Below are positions 49,301-58,300 of a DNA stretch of 64,000 bases, piece after piece (within the stretch, counting starts at the first letter, position 1; every line of letters begins with the position of its first letter). The notes under the pieces were generated by a model. That model ran no database searches. It had not been told where the DNA came from and worked only from the letters and a program-made list of their open reading frames with translations. The stretch is from the NCBI RefSeq assembly GCF_017591425.1, contig NW_024467106.1, positions 27,642,501 to 27,706,500 of the forward strand, written 5' to 3'. Source of the DNA: Ochotona curzoniae (Eukaryota > Chordata > Mammalia > Lagomorpha > Ochotonidae). A program made the position numbers and the translations under genes.

Positions 49301-52300
49301 TACTCCTGTTAAGCACAGCCATCTACTATTGCAGGAGGATTCTGAGGAGACACAGGTTCCACAAAACAGCCCCCTGCGGCATGCTGGACTCCAGGTTTCT
49401 GTGCTGGGCCCCGGGAAGCTGTGCGAGGCCACACAGATGCCTCCTTCAACAGGGTGGGAAGCGACCAGGGCATAGGACCAAAGCAAGCAGAGCAGCCTGT
49501 TTTCTCCACCCCCCTAAGCCCACACCTGGGAATCGCATCTTACCACTCCGCTGATGAGGAGAGGCAGTCCTGAGTGCACCAGTAGCAGAGAGAAGCAAGC
49601 ACACAAGCATTAGAGGCAGAGCGAGAGAAAGCACATTTGCTGCAATGGTCTGGGTGCCCATCCCAATTGTTCAAGGTGGCAGGGAGTTAGGAACATGGGG
49701 TGGCACATCTGTCCCTCTAAATCCACCTAAGCTTACCAGGCATTGCTCTGGAAGCCAGAGCTGCTCCAGCTTGGCCCAGCCTCCTCCCATGTTAGCATTG
49801 CCCCAGACCCAGCCCCTCTCCATAGGTTCCCAGCAGCAAAAGCTTCCTAAGACAATACCTCAAGGGGCACCAATGCTTTGCACAGTACTCTGAGCCCATT
49901 AGTCCTCCACAGTGTAGCATGATAGGGAATGAAGGAGAGAACCCAATGACTCCAATGGTCCCTCTTCCAGGGGAGAGGAGGAATGCATGCCCACTCTCCC
50001 TGGCTTCCTCTGGCAGCCCCAGGGGCTTCTCAGTGTGGCCCCGCCAGCTCCACACAAGCCTTCCTCACAGCAGTGCACATGCTCTGTTGCCTATCTGTTC
50101 CTTGTGTCTTCGTTTCATAGCCCTAGTGCACAGGACAGGAAACTGGCTGGTGTGTCTTAGGGGGTCAGCAGCCAAAAGACAGAGGCACACCTAACTGGAT
50201 GGGTGCCTCAGTGGTTCCCATTCAGTCTCAACCACTTGTTTTCAGATGCCATGCTCCTCCTGACCTTTTCAAATGCACCTGAGACATTAGTTCTAGGAAG
50301 CAAACCTGAAAAAAGGTATGGAGGCCAGCTCTGCACCCATGGAAGTACTTGGGAGGGACTGTACAAGCTAAATTTTCATTCCAAAGACTTGGCACCCAGA
50401 GTGTCACCCAACTGCAGAGTGCTCCCACTTACACCTTGAAAAGATCTGCATTCATTCTATTCCTTCATGACACACTCTTGGACCCAGTGAGTGTTCTGGG
50501 TGTTGTCAGCCCTGTGCTGGGGCTGCAGCTATGGTCAAGGAAGGGCACAGGCCTGTGCTCAGGGAGGGTGCATTTAGCAGGACTGCCCGGTGAGTGGCAC
50601 TGGCCACTTTACTTGGAACCAGAATTCAAGGGAGCAAGCCCACTTCTTTCCAAGTCACAGTGAAAATCAATTTCACTTCCTTTGATTGTGGTGAAACCTT
50701 GAGATTATGAAAGTTCACAGTTGCAGAGTGACTTAATGGTATGTGATTTCTTTCTGACATGATGAAAACGTTCTAGAATTAGATGGTGGGGATGGTTGCA
50801 CAATCTTGTGAAACAAAAAAAGAAATCTTGCACAATTCAAAGGGGTTGAATTTTGTGGCTTGTGAGTTGTATCTCACACTTGATCTTAGCCAAAAGGTAG
50901 AGAAGCAATGTAAGTTGTATCTGAAAGGAGACGCCATCAAGCCGCTTTTAGCCAGTGTGAAGTACTTAGCAAACCCCAGAGCCTCAGTCCACCCCAGTAA
51001 GCTGGGTTCCTCTTACCTGTTCTCCTTTGAGTCCTGGAAATCCAGGCACACCAGTGTCACCCTTTGGTCCTCGAGGGCCCTGGAAGAAATTGTGGGGGGA
51101 TAGCTTATTGTTTGTTGAGATGAAGACACATTAGCTGATTGGAAACTGTTTCAGTTCAAAAAGCACAATAGTGTAACAATCTTGTCTCACAGGCAGGTGA
51201 AAGCCTGATGAGCTGGGATATTTTCTCAACTAGAAGTGGTCCAGCAATTGTGGTCTGGGAGAATGTATGCAAAGCAGTAAGAGGTCTGGAAGCTTTGTGT
51301 TTCTCTCAAAAAAAAAAAAAAAGGATTTTCTTTTTTGTTTTTAGGAATTATTTATCTTTATTGGTAAGGTAGATCAGATTTACAGAGAGAAGACAGATCT
51401 TTCGTCCGCTGGTTATCTCCTCAAGTGGCCACAACGGCCAGAGTTGAGCTGATCTGAAGCCAGGGTCCAGGAGCTTCTATTCTGGGTCTCCCATGGGAGT
51501 GCAGGGTCCCAAGGCTTTGGGCAATGCTCTACTGCTTTCCCAGACCATAAGTGGGGAGCTGGATGGGAAGTGGAAAAGCTGGAAATGAACCGATGCCCAT
51601 ATGGGATCCCAGTGTTTGCATGGTAAGGATTTAGCTATTGAGTCATTGTGCCAGGTCCAAAAGAAACTATTTTTAATATCTTACATATTTGTGTTGTGGT
51701 AGGTTAACCCCTCACCTGCAGCACCAGCATCTCATGTCCTGCCCAACTCCCTGCTTATGCAATGGGAAAGCAGAGGAGGATGGCTCATGTGCATAGGCCC
51801 CTGCACCCATATGGGAGACCTGGAAGGAACTCCTGTTTTCTGGCTTCATATCAGCCCAGCTCTGGCTTTTGGGGTGATTTGGAGAGTGAGCCAGTGAATG
51901 AAAAATCTCTCTCTCCTTTTCTCTCCTTTTCATAACTCTCCTTTTCAAATGAAAATAAATAAATCTTTTAAAAATTTATTTATGTAAAAGGCAGAAGTTC
52001 AGGCAGCGAGGGCTCCCATCCATCTGCTGATCGATTTCCCGAATGGCTGCTACCATTCAAGTCCAGAGCCAGAAACCCAACCCAGCTGCCCCATGTCGGT
52101 GACAGGGACCTGACTGCTTGAGTTGCTCTGCTGTCTCTCAGGGATACATTAGCAGGAGGCTGCAATAGAGGTAGAAACCCAGAAACCTAGGCACTCTGAT
52201 ACTGTCCTAGGCAGTGCCTTAACCTTGAGGTTAAATGAGTACCCCTCTCTGATACATCTTTGAGGGATTCTACCTTGCTGGCTGGGTGCTGGTGAAACAG

Positions 52301-55300
52301 CTCTGTTACCAACCTCATGTCACCCCAGGCTCCTCTCAGGCTGTGCTGCAGCACCCTACCCCCCATTCACCTTCCAGGACCCCCTCTCCCTATCTCTAGC
52401 TCCCTTCTTGCCTATGAGATGGGATCCAAACATCGTAACCTGATATCCCAAACTAGCCCACCAGACCTCGGCCCCTCATTCTGGCTCTCTTTGCTCATCC
52501 TTGCCCCCTAATTCCACACACCCAGACTGGGGTGACCTCTTCCCATCCCCAGCAGATGTCAAATGTCTGTGCCGATGACTCATGCAGCCACGACGTCTGC
52601 CCCAAAAGGCATTTCGACACTTGATTGCTATTTAACTTTCCACAAGTCCCAGCTTGTCATCTGGGCGAAATGGTGACTTACCCATTCCAAAAGAGGTTTC
52701 CAAATATCTGTTCTTAGTAGATTTTTGCCCAGAAATGCTTTTTAAAAGTTATTTTTTATTTTCTTTATTATTATTATTCTTATGCAAATAAAATCTTCAG
52801 TGAAAACCCAACGTTTCAAATCTGTCATTTGGAGTTTCCCTTATCAGAGGTTGGTGGAAGGGCAGTGTGTTCTGTAACAGGCCCCAGGTCTGGGGCAGCC
52901 AAACTGAGGTTGCTGTTAGAGAGCTGGCCTGTTTGGCTAACCAAGTGGTCTTGTGGCTGTCACTACCTTTTGATTGATTGATTTTTTTGAGTGGCAGATA
53001 TAGCGAGGGATGGAGGGAGAGAATTTCCCTATATACTGGTGTATTCTCCAAAATGTTTCAAACAGCAGAGGCTGGGCTGGGGCTGGGGCTGAATCAAAGA
53101 CAAGAGTCAGGAGTGTGACCCAGATTTCCCATCTGGATTACTTGAGCCCCTACCGGCTGTCCCGCAGGGTCTGCACGAGCAGGTAGCTCAAGTCAAGAGC
53201 TGGAACTAGCAATCAAATCCAGACACCCTGACATGGGAAATGGGTGTTTTAAATACTAGGCTAAGGGCTGGCATTGTAGTGTGGCATGTAAAGCTGTCAC
53301 CTGCTATGGACACATCCCTTACAGATGCTGGTTTGAGTCCTGGATGCTCCACATTCAATCCAGCTCCTTCTAATACAACTCAAAGACAGGAGGCGGCCCT
53401 GGACTTACATGGGAGACCCAGAGAAACTTCTTTGCTCCTGGCTTTGGGCTTGCTCAACCCTGGTTGTTGCAGTTAATTGGGGAGTAAGCCAATGGAGGGA
53501 AGCTCTCTGCTCTGTGTGTGTGTCCCTCTCTCTGTAACTCTGTAAACAATTTTTTTTTTAAATGCTAGGCCAAATACTTGTTTCCCTTTCTTGCACTTTT
53601 AATGTCCAATTAATACATACTTTTAGTGTCATCATAAGATATTCTCCTCGGAAAATTGCAAAATGTTTAGAAAAGTATATAGAAATAGATAAAGGGATCA
53701 CTTAGAAATCTACCATCAGGCCTGGCATGGTAGCCTATTGGTTAAAATCTTCCCATCTTGCCACACGTACTGGGATCCCACATAGGTGCCGGTTCTTGTC
53801 CCGGCAGCCCTGCTTCCCATCCAGCTCCCTGCTTGTGGCCTGGGAAAACAGTGGAGGCCAGACCAAAGCCTGCATCTATATGGGAGGCCCAGAAAAAGCT
53901 CCTGGCTCCTGGCTTTGGAGCAGCTCAGCTCTGGCTGTTGCGGCCACTTGGGGAGTAAGTCAGCAGACAGAAGATCTTCCCCTCTGTCTCTCCTCCTCTC
54001 TGTATATCTGACCTGCCAATAAAAATAAACAATCTTTAAAAAAAGGAATCTACCATCAAGAGCAAATGTCTATTATAGTTTTGATACATTTTTCTCTAGT
54101 TGTTCTAGAAGAAGGTGCATGTTCCTAGATGGCATCAGGGCCTATCAAAACTGCAGCTTCTTGGAAAAATAGTGCAAGTCCCACCCGGGGACCAGACCTC
54201 GGGCCTCAGCATAGGCTGAAGTTGTAGGACAGATCCGATGACTTTCTCCATGGAAATGTATCTTCACGTTTTGTGGTGGAAGGTCCAAGCTGGTGCACGT
54301 AGGCTACAAAGCACTGGGTTTCTAGTTCCCTCCCTGTTTACCTCCCTCCCCTGTTACTGTCCTAGCTCTTTAAGGACTTCTTCTACTTGAAACGCTTGAT
54401 TCATCCATCTACTGCAGTCCCAGGGGGCAAACTGCTAGCTCAGGTTTCAGTTGTTCTTGGGGTAAAGAGAGGGAAGTAAGATCTGACTCTCCACAAGCTT
54501 ACTCACAGGACAGTGGAGAAGGGAAAGATGTGGGGTGCATGGACAGTATCCAAATCAGCAAAGGCTCATAGCAGTGTTGAGAACGGAGCCAGGGGGAATT
54601 CAAAGAAGGGGACCCCTTCAGGTGGAATCAATGAGAAAAGAGTCCCCAAATAAGAAGGTCACATAACTTGATCACATAGAGATGGTAGAAGGTGGAGGGA
54701 AGCAACAAAATGGGCACAGCCTAAGGCACTGGGAGCAGGTGGTACTTACCGGAAATCCTGGCAGCCCAGGCAACCCGTCTGGCCCCTATGACACAAAGCA
54801 AGAGAAGCTGGATAAGCAACAGCCAAGGGACCCCTGTGCCTGGGTTGATTCCCTTCTTGACCCTTCCAAAGACTCCAGCCTGTTCACACACGGCTGGGCT
54901 CACAATCCCATCTCACGGAGCAAGGCGCAGAGTCTGAGGAGGGGAGAGAACTGAGCACGGACCTACAGCACCATCAGTGCCAGAGACAGAGGCTGCACTG
55001 AGGCTTCCAGAGCTCCACTACCCTGGGTGGGAACTTGCTCAAGGTTTGAAACCCCTGAGTGTGGTGAACGCAACAGCAGTACTTCAGCAAATATACCCTG
55101 AGTGGAGCAGGCTTGGGGGAGTTGGGCCATTGCAGGTGGATGTAGGTGCATGGCAGGGCATCCATTTCTTAACAAGAGGGAGCCTTTTAAGGGATCAAAT
55201 GTTTTAGAGGATGCAGAGGGTTTGTGCTTCACTTCACTGGCTCCAGGGCCTTTCTTCCTGATAACTCAGACACCTGCAGCTATTACAGGTATATGAGTTT

Positions 55301-58300
55301 GGTACATGTAAAAAAATATTTGCATAAGCATGCATCCATTTATCTATGTATCTATCTATCAAACTAGGTAGCAACAAACTCGTCAGCACACTGTACCTAT
55401 AGCAAAGCAGAAAATGGTAAGGAGGACTGACAGCTAGGACCTCGGCCATCTTAGGAAAGAGCTGCCAAGGTAGTGAAAAGCTTCACCCAGCTATGGTAAT
55501 GAAAGGCCCCCGCAGGGTCTCGGTTGGCTGGGAGGAGAACAACTGCTTAGGGTGTGGGAAAGAGCCAGAATAGTGGGCAGGAGGCAGCCATGCAGGTAGA
55601 TAGCCGGGGGTCTCCTACAACATGGACACCCAGTCTTGGGAGTTTGGGTTGTCTGTGTTTTGCTCAGTATCAACGCCATTAAATATACTTCACCACCATA
55701 GATAAGGGGAAAGTGAAGGCTTTCTGTGAATAGTCTTCTGTGTACTGGTTGGTTTGCTGTAAGGTTTGATTATTGTGGGTGTCCTGGATTGCTTATTTCA
55801 GTAAAAATCAAGCACAGGGAGCCCTGTTGGAAGCAGTACAGGCAGACAGGGAGACAACTCACAGACAAGATGTTCCTCTACAGGAGGAGAAGTGGGCGGC
55901 AAAACAGCCTCCCAGACACGCACAGTGGTCTCGGGGAAGGCATGGGATTTCCCTCAGGACGTGGTAGGCTGGGGTTTAGGTCAAAATCACAGACATCTGC
56001 AGGGGTAGTGACCCCAGCAGACACCTGGATTACCAGAAGTGGAGGGAGGAGCTTCTTCGTGGGCAAAGCAGTTTTGCATGCCTGGTCTCCCCCAAGCTGT
56101 CTAAAGACTGGTGAGATGTTATCCAAGGAGACAGGCAGAGCCTCGGGAGAGAAGGGGCTGGTGCAAAGGGGGCTTGGATCCCAGGGCTCTAAAACCAGAG
56201 CCCTTTCTCTCTCCTCTGCACTACCAACAGGCGCTGGAGGAAAGAGTGGGGCTTATCACAGCATGGGCCAGCTTTGTGGACTTGCGTTAATTCCCTGATC
56301 TCTAACTAGGAGCTGTTAGACCCAGGCAAGCCCCACACCCGCCTCTGGCTCCGGCTTCCCCATGAACACAGTGATCAGTGTTGCTAGGAGCTCCCTGTTC
56401 TGCAACAGTGAGATCATGTAAATAATGGTCAGCAGGAAGCACTGCTCTGGCATCAGTCTGCTACTCGGCATGGTTCTGATGCCTGGGACTAGGTGCCTGC
56501 ACTGCAGGGGACTGCAACTTGCCGCACGTGCAATGCTCTCACTGGATCTAGCCTAGCTGAGTGCTTCAGCAGCAGAAAGGACTCCCAAACAGGCCTGGCT
56601 TGGTCTCCACAGGGGCATGTCTGTGGGAAATCCTCCCCCAGCAGCTGCAGGAGACGCACCGGAGGTCCCACGAGCTCAGGAATATCTGAGAAGTTCAAGG
56701 CCCCATGGGTCATGTTGATCAAGGCCTGTGAAGAGAAAAACCCAGACAATGAAGACCAAGGTGGCAGCGTGGGTGTGGCCTCATCTTTGGTAGTGCAACT
56801 GCACGGATGGTAGCACTCACATGGTAGCACTCGGCACCCACCAATAACACCCCCAGACCACTGCCAAGCTTATCCAACCCTGCCACTTGTTATGAACACC
56901 TTGAAGCTGCCTTGTCATTTCCATCCTAGAATCACTTTTAAAACTACATGCTAACATATGTGTCGTCTCTGATACAATCTCAAACATAGGTATGTATATG
57001 CAACACATGGATGTTCCCCTCTACAGCATATAGCATTTGTGTGTGTGAGGTTATTTTGCATAAATGGCATCAGCCTGTATTACTCCCCCACTTGCTTTTC
57101 TCACTGCACCATACTGGGTGTAGATCTTCCCATGTGGAATTGTGGAAGGTGGGTATTTTTAGTTTTAACCGACTGCCAAAGAGCCTACCCGAAGGGCCGT
57201 ACAATTTACGCTTCCTCCAGGAGCGTCTGAGACTCCCTATTTGCCTACACACTCGCCCACACTTCAGAGTGTGCAATCATACCTTTTCCCCTTCTGATGC
57301 TAGTTAGCCTTTTCCTAGTTATCCAGGCCTTGTTGTCCTTCTGTTGTCTGCCAGCACCATGTGACTGCTCTAGGCAGGGCCAAGATTTTTCACAAATGCA
57401 ATTTCCTCACATGAAGAGGCCAATGCTCTGCTCCCAGCCCACATTCCAGCCTTCTTTCCAAATGCCCACCCCTCTCCACCTTCCCCTGCCAGCTCCCTGT
57501 GCCATGGCCAATCACATGTTGTCCCACTCCCGGCTCTGGCTCACGGTGTCCCTGACATCTCAACTCTGCAAATTCTTTCCTTCATGCCTAGCAGGTATGG
57601 GGAAACTGATTTCTGTCAAGGGCCATTTAGATATTCATAACATCCTTCACAGTCCATACTAAATTGTTAACTTATATGTTAGCCTGCTGGAGATGGCATG
57701 GTGAACATTGGGTAAAGCAGCTATCTGCAATGCTGGCATCCCATATGGAAGCCAGTTTGTGTCCTGTTTCTGACCCAGCTTCCCGCAAATGTGCCTGGGA
57801 AAGCAACAGAAGATGACCCAAGTGCTTGGGCCTCTGCCACCCAGGCAGAAGACCCAGATGATGCTCCTGGCTTCTACTTGGCTCAGCCTGAGCTGTTGCA
57901 TCCAAATGAGGAATAAACCAGAGGATGGAAACTCTCTCTCTCTCTCCCCTTTCTTGTTTCTCCCTGTTTCTCTTTCAAATAAAGAAATACATATATATTT
58001 TAAATTAACCTGCTATAGGTTTACTGAATTTCAAGTCCTTCCTGTAATTGCTTTGGCAAGGCCAGACCAAACAATTTCACAGGTGCACGTGGAAGCCCTG
58101 GTATCAGAGATCTGCTCTGCAGCCCCCATAACTCACAGCCCTAAAGCCTCCAGATCATTTATAGCCTCCCCTCGCAAAACCAGGAAATCCATAAGTCAGC
58201 TGTGAGCTGGGTGATACTCACGCTAGACAGGACTTCGATGCGCCCAGGTGGTCCCCTCGGCCCTGGGGGCCCCACAGTGCTGGCTCCATCCACACCTCTG

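Larger units (their letters stand above)
51080..54749 (-). other. COL15A1: COL15A1 intron A7-A8, SINE-rich
   Basis: 3.7 kb with six CSINEs in alternating orientation (listed separately). Between them, 52250-52960 and 54050-54740 show no recognised repeat. Confidence 0.85.
56726..58221 (-). other. COL15A1: COL15A1 intron A5-A6
   Basis: 1.5 kb holding an old L1-like 3' fragment and a CSINE, both listed; no extra exon. Confidence 0.8.

Noticed and set aside
49544..49569. Exon-like minus-strand interval with acceptor CACTCAG and donor GTAAGA, 26 nt long.
   Set aside because: Not a multiple of three; exons A8 and A9 are phase 0 and collagen sequence continues correctly without it.
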